A stretch of 40,928 nucleotides of DNA, taken from positions 1 to 40,928 of the forward strand of contig DIZB01000025.1 in NCBI GenBank assembly GCA_002427805.1. Direction: 5' to 3'. The position numbers and the translations under genes were made by a program. The DNA comes from Candidatus Saccharibacteria bacterium UBA6039 (GTDB taxonomy: Bacteria > Patescibacteriota > Saccharimonadia > Saccharimonadales > Saccharimonadaceae). Shown here in pieces: positions 31,332 through 39,081 of the stretch (within the stretch, counting starts at the first letter, position 1; each line of letters starts with the position of its first letter). The notes beneath the pieces are model-generated. The model had not been told where the DNA came from, did not search any database, and worked only from the letters and a program-made list of their open reading frames with translations.

Positions 31332-31368
31332 ACTATTATATTACCATATTATGAGTAAAAAGTAAATA

Positions 31369-32727
31369 TCAATTACCTATCGAAACCGTATGTGCTTTGA
31401 GGTAGTTAACGACCCGACGCGTGATGTCGTCGAGCTCCCCAGTTTCACTAAATCCACCATTTTTGAGGAATATATTCGCAAGTTTCAAGTTAGGCTTCGC
31501 AGGGAAGTCTGCTGCACAAAAAAGTTGCAACATGACATCAGCATCAGCATGCCATCGTGCCCTATCATCAATTTGCTCCAAGCCCGCATCCGTTAGCTTG
31601 TAGTTACCTGTTGTAATCTCGCTGTCAAAGTGTGCGCGGTGACCCGATGTATTAAATAATGTCACAAACGACCGAGGACCAGATGAGACGAGGTATGGTT
31701 CAGCTACTGATTCTGGTGACTCTATCTGATATGGTTTGCGTGCTAGCTCCAAGATATGAAGTAAGTACAGCGGCAATTCACTTTGGTGTTCATTGAGAAG
31801 CGGCAGCAGCCCTGTGGTACGCGCATTTATTTCGAGCACATAGACATTCTCATCTTGGTCGAGCAGAAAATCGACGCCGAAGATGCCAATATAATCTGAT
31901 GCACGAAGTGTAGAGCTAACCGTTTCAATAATCCGTACCACCTGGTCTTTCACATGGTCACTTGCATCGTAAATAAACTTACCACCACAAAAATACATGC
32001 CGCCACGACCATTTGGGTCGAGCAGTTCAGGGTTTCTGACGAGTTGCTGCTGGAGCGGGCCTTTCACTGTATGGCTCGGTGATATAAATGTTTGAGCGCT
32101 TCTTTCAATCCCTGAAACAAACTGAGATAACACCACGTATGTGCCTTTATGCTCAGCTCGGAGGACTTCTACGGCCTCCTCAACGTCTTGAATACTTCGA
32201 ATAATAAATGTTCCGCGACCACCACCACCAACGTTATCCTGGGCAACAAAGGTATCACCACCAAACAGTGCTCGATATGTCTCGTACATCTCACCAGCAT
32301 CTTGATCGAGGAATTCAGTAAGTGAAATAATTGTATACTTTGGAATCGGAATCAGACCGTCAAACAGTTCGCGGAATATCTTCTTATCTTCGAAGCGACT
32401 AAAAATAATATCGTTGGCGATAAACCGATCAGCGGTGAGGCCCTCAGGTATCTCAACTGGGCGATATGCAATAAATTGATAGGGTGCTAACTCACCGTTT
32501 GCAATAGCTTTAAATTGTGGTGTCTCAATAATGTTTTGCGTCGTAAACTGTTCAATATCTTCAGCCTGAATAGCAAGATCAATCACGAAGTCTGCTTGGT
32601 AGTTACGGCTGTTCGCGGCCACGAGTTTATAACTATCAAACCAGTCTTCTGGACCTAACTTTGCCCAGACCGATGGACCAACCGCAGCGATATGCGTATC
32701 TCTGCTATACGTGATGTTTGTTTTCAT
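31369..32727 (-). CDS. ATP-grasp ligase of unknown substrate
   Basis: This 452-residue protein has an N-terminal Rossmann-like part (about 1-130), an ATP-grasp fold with the glycine-rich loop DNVGGGGRGTFIIRS (about 168-182), the GIFGVDFLLDQDENVYVLEINART segment that carries the metal ligands near 280-305, and a C-terminal beta-rich domain of about 130 residues that I do not recognise. ATP-grasp ligases join a carboxylate to an amine or thiol. It is in the same direction as the rimK operon, 37 bp upstream, and divergent from a helical protein gene 36 bp away. The -10 is unclear. Confidence 0.85.
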   Translation of the reverse strand: MKTNITYSRDTHIAAVGPSVWAKLGPEDWFDSYKLVAANSRNYQADFVIDLAIQAEDIEQFTTQNIIETPQFKAIANGELAPYQFIAYRPVEIPEGLTADRFIANDIIFSRFEDKKIFRELFDGLIPIPKYTIISLTEFLDQDAGEMYETYRALFGGDTFVAQDNVGGGGRGTFIIRSIQDVEEAVEVLRAEHKGTYVVLSQFVSGIERSAQTFISPSHTVKGPLQQQLVRNPELLDPNGRGGMYFCGGKFIYDASDHVKDQVVRIIETVSSTLRASDYIGIFGVDFLLDQDENVYVLEINARTTGLLPLLNEHQSELPLYLLHILELARKPYQIESPESVAEPYLVSSGPRSFVTLFNTSGHRAHFDSEITTGNYKLTDAGLEQIDDRARWHADADVMLQLFCAADFPAKPNLKLANIFLKNGGFSETGELDDITRRVVNYLKAHTVSIGN

Positions 32728-32763
32728 ATACTATAGTGCTAGCCTAACGGAAAAAATTCAAAC

Positions 32764-33702
32764 ATGCAACCTACAATAGATCTCATTCGGACCACCTATC
32801 TCTCCCGTTTTAACGAAATGACTCTCGAGTATCGCCTCCATTTTACGTCGCGACTTTATGCCTGGAATAGTGACCCTGAAGCAGCTCGTTTACTACGCGC
32901 GATACAGCCAGAAGTTTTGCCTGCGAACCACGAAGATCGCCTCCAAGCGCTTAAAGATATACGCGAAGAGTTAGTCCATAAAGATTACGCACGTGACGTG
33001 AATGACTATACGCGTCGCAAACCATTTTTTGATTCCTATCCTAACCTTTTGCTACTCCACAACGCATTATTTCGTATCAGGCATTGGCTCTGTATTTATG
33101 GACAAGATGAACGTACGAGTTTATACGAAATTATACCAAAAGATGACGTTGAAGAACTCATAAGTGAGCTACGAGCTGACGCGCCAGCAATGCGCGCGCT
33201 TTCAACATATGCCATCAACACGCTCTATTTGTACGAAAAGCTATTCGACCAAAAAGGTATCGATCCTGAGACGATATTAGATCTAGCCTCGTCTTACGAT
33301 CGCAGTAACCCAAGCGATGTACAAATTATGATCTACCTCTATACGCACTGCATCCTTGGCGAGACACTTTTTTACTATCAGCCAATCGCAAGCCATAGCG
33401 ACACCTATCTAAGAATGCTCGAAGAATTAGATACCTTGATCGAAGAGAATTTCGACACGATTAGCCTCGATAACAAGTGTGAATTCCTCGTCTGTAGCCA
33501 AATCTGCGGTTACGAGGCGCGCCAGAAGACCCGCATCGAAGATGAAGTGGCCCGCTCAGTAGGTGCCGAGGATTTCATAGTTGATACACATAATAGCGCC
33601 ACTAACCCAGCTAAACAAAGCTTTATGATGTCAGAACATCGTAATGTACTGTTTATCATGAGCCAATCAAAGCCAGTCTTTCAGCGTCAGCCTATTTCTT
33701 AG
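32764..33702 (+). CDS. All-helical protein of unknown function
   Basis: This 312-residue soluble protein appears wholly alpha-helical, with no signal peptide, membrane segment or glycine-rich loop. Charged and aromatic residues alternate in a repeat-like way (FRIRHWLCIYGQDE, LSTYAINTLYLYEKLF, IMIYLYTHCILGETLFYY), which could be helical-hairpin repeats. I do not recognise a family. It is divergent from the ATP-grasp gene (36 bp between) and overlaps the convergent GGCT-like gene by 11 nt, so the three are tightly packed. A weak purine run precedes the ATG. Confidence 0.7.
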   Translation: MQPTIDLIRTTYLSRFNEMTLEYRLHFTSRLYAWNSDPEAARLLRAIQPEVLPANHEDRLQALKDIREELVHKDYARDVNDYTRRKPFFDSYPNLLLLHNALFRIRHWLCIYGQDERTSLYEIIPKDDVEELISELRADAPAMRALSTYAINTLYLYEKLFDQKGIDPETILDLASSYDRSNPSDVQIMIYLYTHCILGETLFYYQPIASHSDTYLRMLEELDTLIEENFDTISLDNKCEFLVCSQICGYEARQKTRIEDEVARSVGAEDFIVDTHNSATNPAKQSFMMSEHRNVLFIMSQSKPVFQRQPIS

Positions 33703-34825
33703 GTGTCTTGTCGCTGGCAAGTTTCAGCGCACCGCCAGACATGCGTATCAAATGACCAGTCATCGATCGAAGCGTCGTAGCGCGTGCATCTCTGTTTGCC
33801 CAGTTTGATAGTTCTTGTGACGGTAACCGGTACACGTCTTTATGAAGAATCCCTTCTTGTTGATCACCGAGTGTCGGTAGTGTTGAAGGATTTGCCCAAC
33901 TTTGACGAGTTTCAAATGCATCTTTTATCTCGGCAAATCGCGCGTTCTCGTGCTCGTTTAAAGTATTCACTACGATACTTTTAAGTGTTTGACGGTCAGT
34001 ACTATCTTTTGCAAGTGGAAGTGACTTCGCGAAGTCGACGTAGGTGCGAGCGTTACCGCCGCTTACGTCTGGATATGTCTTTGTTAATGCCTCTTGAATC
34101 TCGGGCTTATCCATCATTTCGTCGAGTAGCGACGTCGCACTAGACGCCGAAAGATCACGTCCTTCGGCCGGGATGCTCGCAATCGCAACTGGATGACCAT
34201 CACGCAGGTAAATATTATTGCGTCCCGCATAATAAAACGAGCGGATCATTTGGCCGTCAACGCCAACGTCAACCGATGATAAATCATAGGTCATTTCGCT
34301 CTGGTGCATAACGAGTACTTGCTCTGGAGTTAAAAAGTTAATTGCTACTTGTACGTCGGTATTCTTCGTCTCTTCGCCTTCGTAAAGAATGGCAACGGGG
34401 TTACCGGTGAGTCCTGGGCTTGACCAGACAATGTCCTTTCCGGGCAGTTTGGCATAGATAGTCGGCACGATGAGGGCATTGGGCCTTCCAACCTTAGCAA
34501 ATTTTGTTGCAATAGAACTCGGGCTTACGTTTGCACCAAACGCAAGAATTGGAATGCGCTCCTCCATAGTCGGTACACCCTGTTCGAGCAAATAATCATT
34601 CATTGTGATCGTCTCACCATTCACGGTCATCTCAAAAACAAGCTTACCTTCGTCGTCATGATGAGAATCCACCATATATACAGCCTCACCGTCAGTCAAA
34701 TAGCTTGATTCCGGTCTTTCTCCAGGATATAAAAGCGGATCTTTATTGGCGGATGCTGAAGGATAATCACTTACTTTTTCCTGAAGTACTGCTGTCTCTG
34801 TTGATGTTTCTTTTTCGTGACTCAT
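33692..34825 (-). CDS. GGCT-like protein of unknown function
   Basis: This 377-residue protein has a polar N-terminus (about 1-80), then ILAFGANVSPSSIATKF, which resembles the opening LxYGSN strand of gamma-glutamylcyclotransferase-like folds, followed by GNPVAILYEG and a long middle part. The C-terminal 130 residues are helical and basic, ending SDKTPKK. The GGCT link is weak: the usual glutamate is not placed with confidence. ATG 34825 is chosen; an earlier ATG at 34846 overlaps the likely -10 TACAAT. Its position next to peptide-ligase genes makes a gamma-glutamyl role thinkable, but this is inference. Confidence 0.55.
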   Translation of the reverse strand: MSHEKETSTETAVLQEKVSDYPSASANKDPLLYPGERPESSYLTDGEAVYMVDSHHDDEGKLVFEMTVNGETITMNDYLLEQGVPTMEERIPILAFGANVSPSSIATKFAKVGRPNALIVPTIYAKLPGKDIVWSSPGLTGNPVAILYEGEETKNTDVQVAINFLTPEQVLVMHQSEMTYDLSSVDVGVDGQMIRSFYYAGRNNIYLRDGHPVAIASIPAEGRDLSASSATSLLDEMMDKPEIQEALTKTYPDVSGGNARTYVDFAKSLPLAKDSTDRQTLKSIVVNTLNEHENARFAEIKDAFETRQSWANPSTLPTLGDQQEGILHKDVYRLPSQELSNWANRDARATTLRSMTGHLIRMSGGALKLASDKTPKK

Positions 34826-34882
34826 TGATACTTTAAATTGTATCATGTTTATGCTAAAAAGTCAATAATGTATGGTGGTACC

Positions 34883-35956
34883 TTAGAGTTGTTCGAGGAG
34901 TTCTTTTTGCTTCTTAGAAAGCTTCGTTGGCGTATCAACAATCACACTGACAATATGAGGACCGCGCTTATCACTATTCACGTGCGGCACACCGTGGTTT
35001 GACAATTTAAAGTCGGTACCCGACTGCGTACCAGCTGGCACTTTCATACGAATATCACCGTCAACCGTCGCAACGTCTATCTCTGCCCCAAGGGCTGCTT
35101 CAACCATGCCAATGTGTGTTTCGGAGAGAATGATGTCACCTTCACGTGTGAATTGCTTGTGGGCTTTTACGCGAATATGAACGTATAAATCACCCTTTTG
35201 ACCGTTACCAATCGCTTCACCACTACCCGTCACACGAATCGTCGCACCGTCATCGATACCAGCAGGAATCTTGAGAGTAATTGTGCGCTTACGGCGCTCG
35301 GTACCTTTGCCGTGACACACCGTACAGACTTTTTCAGGCACTTTACCGCGGCCGCCACAGGTTTCACAGGTCACGTTCTGCTGAATCTGCCCAAAGATGG
35401 TATTCATCACACGGTTCACCTGTCCTGCGCCCTTACAGGTAGGGCACGTTTTCATCTCGTGGCCTGGCTCAACCGTCGTACCATGACAATGTGAACATTC
35501 ATCATCCATATCAAGCTCAATTTTCTCTTCGACACCAAAGATTGCTTCTTCAAATGTGAGCTGCATGCTGACTTCAACGTCACGGCCACGCTGAGGTGCT
35601 CGGCTTTGCTGCCCTGCACCACCACCAAAGAATTGGCTAAAGATGTCACCAAAACCACCACCAAAATCGAAGTTGACGTTTTGGCCGCCAAAGCCTTCAA
35701 ACGGATTGCCGCCAGCTCCGCCACCACCACCGCTCGAGCCGCCAACACCAGCATGACCAAACTGATCGTAGCGCTGACGCTTCTGGCCATCCTTTAAGAC
35801 TTCGTATGCTTCAGAAGCTTCTTTAAACTTCGTTTCATCACCACCCTCTTTATCCGGGTGAAACTTAACAGCAGCCTTGCGATAAGCTTTCTTAATTTCG
35901 TCAGCTGAAGCGCCCTTAGAAATGCCGAGTACTTCGTAGTAATCACGTTTATTCAT
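34883..35956 (-). CDS. dnaJ: Chaperone DnaJ
   Basis: DnaJ stimulates the Hsp70 DnaK. The 357-residue protein has the J domain with KFHPDKEGG near residue 32, a Gly/Phe-rich linker (about 70-115), four zinc-binding CxxCxGxG-type repeats (CSHCHGTT, CPTCKGAG, CETCGGRG, CTVCHGKG; about 150-215) and the C-terminal substrate-binding domain. It is full length. TATACT (35965-35970, minus) ends 8 nt before the ATG: leaderless. No CIRCE-type inverted repeat (heat-shock operator) is seen. dnaK and grpE are not in the window. Confidence 0.97.
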   Translation of the reverse strand: MNKRDYYEVLGISKGASADEIKKAYRKAAVKFHPDKEGGDETKFKEASEAYEVLKDGQKRQRYDQFGHAGVGGSSGGGGGAGGNPFEGFGGQNVNFDFGGGFGDIFSQFFGGGAGQQSRAPQRGRDVEVSMQLTFEEAIFGVEEKIELDMDDECSHCHGTTVEPGHEMKTCPTCKGAGQVNRVMNTIFGQIQQNVTCETCGGRGKVPEKVCTVCHGKGTERRKRTITLKIPAGIDDGATIRVTGSGEAIGNGQKGDLYVHIRVKAHKQFTREGDIILSETHIGMVEAALGAEIDVATVDGDIRMKVPAGTQSGTDFKLSNHGVPHVNSDKRGPHIVSVIVDTPTKLSKKQKELLEQL

Positions 35957-36030
35957 CTGTTACCAGTATAGTAAATTAGCAGTCCAAGCGCAAGAGTGCT
36001 AGATTATAATGCTCCATTTTTTAACCCCTG

Positions 36031-36059
36031 TTGACATAAACTTTTTTTAGGATTAAACT
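36031..36059 (+). promoter_or_regulatory. Promoter of the deacetylase gene
   Basis: TTGACA at 36031-36036 with TAAACT at 36054-36059 after 17 bp; TATAGT at 36059-36064 is a second possible -10. Transcription would start near 36066-36071, leaving a leader with GGAG at 36102-36105. Confidence 0.6.
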
Positions 36060-36112
36060 ATAGTTTATATTCGGCGAGTTGATGGGAACTTCTTAAAAAT
36101 TGGAGCCATCCT

Positions 36113-38620
36113 ATAAAACTTTTCACTTCTATTCTTATTACACTACTCATTAGTTTTTCGAGTCTTATTGGCGTTTTCCCTCTTAAAGCATCTGCCCTTA
36201 CTGCTACAAACCTCGTCCCAAACTCCTCAGCTGAAACGGTGTCATCAACTGACCAAACCGCACCAAGTGACTGGTCAAAAGGCAACTGGGGAATAAATAC
36301 CAGCGTCTTTTCTTATGCCACAACCGGTCATACTGGATCTCGCAGCCTTAAAATACAGACAACAAGCTATACAAATGGTGATGCAAAATGGTATTTTACT
36401 CCTCAACCCGTAATAAGCGGTACGACGTACGCCTTCTCTGATTACTATCAATCAACCGTCGCAACGAGTGTTGTTGCGCAGTTCGACAATGGCGCTGGAG
36501 CGTATAGCTATCAGACACTTGTGAACCAAGTAGCACCCAGTGCTGGATGGGCACAATCAAGTGCAAACTTCACTATACCGACTGGCGTGAAGAACGTGAC
36601 AATCTTTCATCTTATTAATACCGTCGGAACACTGAACATTGATGACATGTCTCTAGTGATAAGCGTAGCTACTCCTACTCCTACTCCTACTCCTACTCCT
36701 ACTCCTACTCCTACTCCTACAACCAGCTTAATCGCCAATCCTTCAGTTGAAACAGCTAACCCACTGACTCCAACCCGCCCTCAATCGTGGCTCACAGGCT
36801 CGTGGGGAACAAACACATCAAGCTTTACGTACAGTTCAACCGGTGCGCAAGACGGAACACGAAGCCTCATGATACAGACAACAAGCTATACAAATGGAGA
36901 TGCAAAATGGTATTTTAACCCCGTAGCCGTAACTGCAGGGACAACCTACAACTTCTCTGACTATTATAAATCTTCGATAGCTACGGATGTTATTGCTCAA
37001 CTTGATAACGGAAATGCTGCCTACACTTACCTGAACTTAGGTACTGCTACAGCAAACATAGCTAGCTGGAAACAGTTTGGTGTTTCTTTCACGGTGCCTG
37101 CGGGTATAAAAAGCGTTATTGTATTTCATGTCATTGCAGGCGTGGGCTCACTGCAAACCGACAATTTTTCACTGACGCCCGTACCGATTGTCGCGGCACC
37201 AACTGTTGCCCTTACATCACCATCGTCTGGTGCTAGTGTATCCGGTAACAATGTAACCATTACCGCGGCCGCAAGTGATAGTAATGGTGTAGAAAATGTT
37301 CAATTTAAAATTGACGGTGTAAACATTGGGAATGCGGACACAACCTCCCCATATGCGGTTATATGGGACAGTACAAGTGTCACAAACGGAACACACTCTA
37401 TAACCGCCGCTGTTACTAACACCGCAGGCACCGTAGTCACGTCGAGCGGTGTTTCGATCGCAGTTAATAACATAATAACCTCAAACACTAACCTCATAAG
37501 TAACTCATCGTTTGAAATAGCCGATCCATCTAATGCAAATCTACCTTTTGGATGGCAGTCTAATAAATGGGGAACAAACACAACAACCTTTAGTTACTTA
37601 GCTACAGGTGGACATACAGGTAATCGAGCAGTGCAAGTATCTACTACTAAGTACACGAGTGGTGATGCAAAGTGGTACTTTAACCCGATATCCGTCACAC
37701 CCGGCACTGAGTATCGTTTTGCGGACTACTACAAGTCAACCGTAAACACAGAATTGGATGCCGTGTTTACAATGAAAGACGGTTCGATACTATACCAAAC
37801 TATAGGCCAACCTAGCTCTGGTAGTGCATGGAATAGCGCTGCAGCTACATTCACTGCGCCCACAAACGCAGTTTCCGTAACTATCTACCACCTCATATAT
37901 AGCACCGGTAGCATCACAATAGACGATGCCAGTCTAAAAACGTATACAGAGGTTGGTTTTAATCGAGCACTTGTTTCATTAACTTTTGATGACGGGTGGG
38001 CATCGTCATATACGAGCGGGCTCCCTCTGTTGCAAAAATATGGATTTGTATCAACTCAATACATTATTAGCGGATACCTTGGCGCGCAAGATTATATGAC
38101 TATACCTATGATTGCAGCATTCCAAACACAAGGCAGTGAGATTGGAAGTCATACTGTTGATCACCCTGACCTCACAACCCTATCCCAGGCAGATCTAACA
38201 TACGAACTAAGCCAATCTCAAAAAACACTCCAAAGTACATTCGGCCCAGCGGTAGCGAAGGACTTTGCTAGTCCGTACGGTGCATATAACCAAAACGTTC
38301 TCGCTACTATTGCTCAATACTACCAGTCTCATCGTTCAACAGACACGGGGTATAACAGTAAGGACAGTTTTAACGCGTATAATATACTCGTACAAAACGT
38401 TGATATCACGACCACACCTGCTCAAGTTGCAGCTTGGGTAGCGCAGGCACAAGTGACTTCAACTTGGCTCGTACTGGTTTATCATCAAGTTGATACCAGT
38501 GGTGGCGAATACTCCGTTACACCTGCAAACTTGGATACCGAGCTTTCAAACATCAAAGCCTCAAACATTGTCGTCAAGACAATGCAACAAGCACTGACTG
38601 AAGTGCAAAGTCAGCTTTAG
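36113..38620 (+). CDS. Secreted multi-domain polysaccharide deacetylase, apparent ATA start
   Basis: From the ATA at 36113 the product has 835 residues. It opens with a clear signal peptide (IKLFTSILITLLISFSS, cleavage near PLKASA), but no ATG/GTG/TTG precedes it in frame; GGAG lies 7 nt before the ATA. The first standard start, GTG 36239, would remove the whole signal. Mature layout: carbohydrate-binding-like module 1 (about 31-185), a TP-repeat linker (187-203), module 2 (204-358), an Ig-like domain (362-452), module 3 (458-611), and a C-terminal NodB deacetylase (616-835) with TFDDG (624-628), SHTVDH (H680, H684), a SPYGAY motif and LVYHQV. The three modules share W..WGTNT and GDAKWYF. It probably binds and de-N-acetylates an amino-sugar polymer outside the cell; no anchor is seen. 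Confidence 0.85.
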   Translation: MKLFTSILITLLISFSSLIGVFPLKASALTATNLVPNSSAETVSSTDQTAPSDWSKGNWGINTSVFSYATTGHTGSRSLKIQTTSYTNGDAKWYFTPQPVISGTTYAFSDYYQSTVATSVVAQFDNGAGAYSYQTLVNQVAPSAGWAQSSANFTIPTGVKNVTIFHLINTVGTLNIDDMSLVISVATPTPTPTPTPTPTPTPTTSLIANPSVETANPLTPTRPQSWLTGSWGTNTSSFTYSSTGAQDGTRSLMIQTTSYTNGDAKWYFNPVAVTAGTTYNFSDYYKSSIATDVIAQLDNGNAAYTYLNLGTATANIASWKQFGVSFTVPAGIKSVIVFHVIAGVGSLQTDNFSLTPVPIVAAPTVALTSPSSGASVSGNNVTITAAASDSNGVENVQFKIDGVNIGNADTTSPYAVIWDSTSVTNGTHSITAAVTNTAGTVVTSSGVSIAVNNIITSNTNLISNSSFEIADPSNANLPFGWQSNKWGTNTTTFSYLATGGHTGNRAVQVSTTKYTSGDAKWYFNPISVTPGTEYRFADYYKSTVNTELDAVFTMKDGSILYQTIGQPSSGSAWNSAAATFTAPTNAVSVTIYHLIYSTGSITIDDASLKTYTEVGFNRALVSLTFDDGWASSYTSGLPLLQKYGFVSTQYIISGYLGAQDYMTIPMIAAFQTQGSEIGSHTVDHPDLTTLSQADLTYELSQSQKTLQSTFGPAVAKDFASPYGAYNQNVLATIAQYYQSHRSTDTGYNSKDSFNAYNILVQNVDITTTPAQVAAWVAQAQVTSTWLVLVYHQVDTSGGEYSVTPANLDTELSNIKASNIVVKTMQQALTEVQSQL
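36671..36720 (+). repeat. ACTCCT hexanucleotide tandem repeat
   Basis: Eight perfect copies of a 6-bp unit plus two bases, coding Thr-Pro repeats in the linker between modules 1 and 2 of the deacetylase. Slippage by whole units would change linker length without breaking the frame. Confidence 0.95.
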
Positions 38621-38680
38621 AAGACGGTTATTTTAGCTGTAATCGCTTATGGTAAAACATAGTATACTATATACTTTACT

Positions 38681-38709
38681 TTACTACACTAAAGTAGTAT
38701 TATTATATT
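38681..38709 (+). promoter_or_regulatory. Promoter of the LPXTG leader
   Basis: TTACTA (38681-38686), 17 bp, TATATT (38704-38709). It would start transcription at about 38716-38718, right at the first base of the folded leader. The dyad ACTAC/GTAGT lies between the boxes and may be an operator. Confidence 0.55.
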
Positions 38710-38715
38710 GATTGA

Positions 38716-38792
38716 AGACTGGCCCGTTGACTACAAACGTAGAAGTCGAGCAAGCCAGCAATTGGAGAGATATTAAGGGACTAACGGGTAGG
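38716..38792 (+). ncRNA. Putative pseudoknotted leader RNA (riboswitch-like)
   Basis: The leader of the LPXTG gene can form P1, CTGGC (38719-38723) with GCCAG (38754-38758); an inner hairpin, GAC/GTC plus TAC/GTA around AAAC (38729-38747); and a 6-bp pairing of CCCGTT (38723-38728) in the P1 loop with AACGGG (38783-38788) outside it, which makes an H-type pseudoknot. C38723 is claimed by both P1 and the pseudoknot. A terminator follows 5 nt later. I cannot match it to a known riboswitch class. Confidence 0.5.
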
Positions 38793-38814
38793 CACGAACA
38801 TTGTTCGTGTTTTT
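38793..38814 (+). terminator. Leader terminator/attenuator before the LPXTG gene
   Basis: CACGAAC (38793-38799) pairs with GTTCGTG (38803-38809), loop ATT, then five T. Because it stands between the promoter and the gene, it looks like an attenuator controlled by the upstream fold, with the gene's Shine-Dalgarno 17 nt further on. Confidence 0.75.
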
Positions 38815-38840
38815 GCGTTATTCCTAAAAAAGGAGAACCT

Positions 38841-39011
38841 ATGGAATATGGTAAAGGTGCCGTTCCAAGTGTAGCCGGAGTTGCGATTCTTCCATTTACT
38901 GGAAACAACAGCTTTTTGCTTATCTTGGCAGCGAGTCTTATCGTACTTGGTATGAGCGTATTCGTAGTTTCAGTTGTATTGGCTCGTAAGCGCCAATCTA
39001 GCTCGAACTAA
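38841..39011 (+). CDS. 56-residue LPXTG-type mini-protein
   Basis: The protein is little more than a sortase signal: 16 residues (MEYGKGAVPSVAGVAI), the motif LPFTG (17-21), a hydrophobic helix (about 25-47), and a basic tail (ARKRQSSSN). Sortase would cut between T and G and join the short N-terminal piece to a wall acceptor. There is no N-terminal signal peptide, so how it crosses the membrane is unclear; an N-out, tail-anchored topology is possible. AAAAAAGGAG is placed ideally before ATG 38841. A sortase gene follows 71 bp later. The large structured leader in front is out of proportion to such a small gene. Confidence 0.8.
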   Translation: MEYGKGAVPSVAGVAILPFTGNNSFLLILAASLIVLGMSVFVVSVVLARKRQSSSN

Positions 39012-39032
39012 GTAGCCCTCTTGGCGTAATAT

Positions 39033-39056
39033 ACGGCAGCGCTATTTTGCTGCCGT
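39033..39056 (+). terminator. Hairpin between the LPXTG gene and the sortase
   Basis: An 8-bp perfect stem, ACGGCAGC/GCTGCCGT, with an 8-nt loop (GCTATTTT). The T tract after it is interrupted (GTGTTATTTCT), so it may be a partial terminator that sets sortase at a lower level than the LPXTG protein, or an mRNA-stabilising end. Confidence 0.6.
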
Positions 39057-39081
39057 GTGTTATTTCTGTAGTTTATTAGTC

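Noticed and set aside
31332..31343. Counting the 30870-31331 gene among the leaderless set
   Set aside because: TATAAT stands only 3 nt before the ATG; another hexamer (TAATAT) fits better but is weaker, so the case is unclear.
32728..32735. TATAGT as leaderless promoter of the large ATP-grasp gene
   Set aside because: Only 2 nt separate it from the ATG, outside the 6-8 nt pattern.
36239..36241. GTG as start of the deacetylase
   Set aside because: It would cut off a clear signal peptide and part of the first module; no Shine-Dalgarno is found at the right distance.
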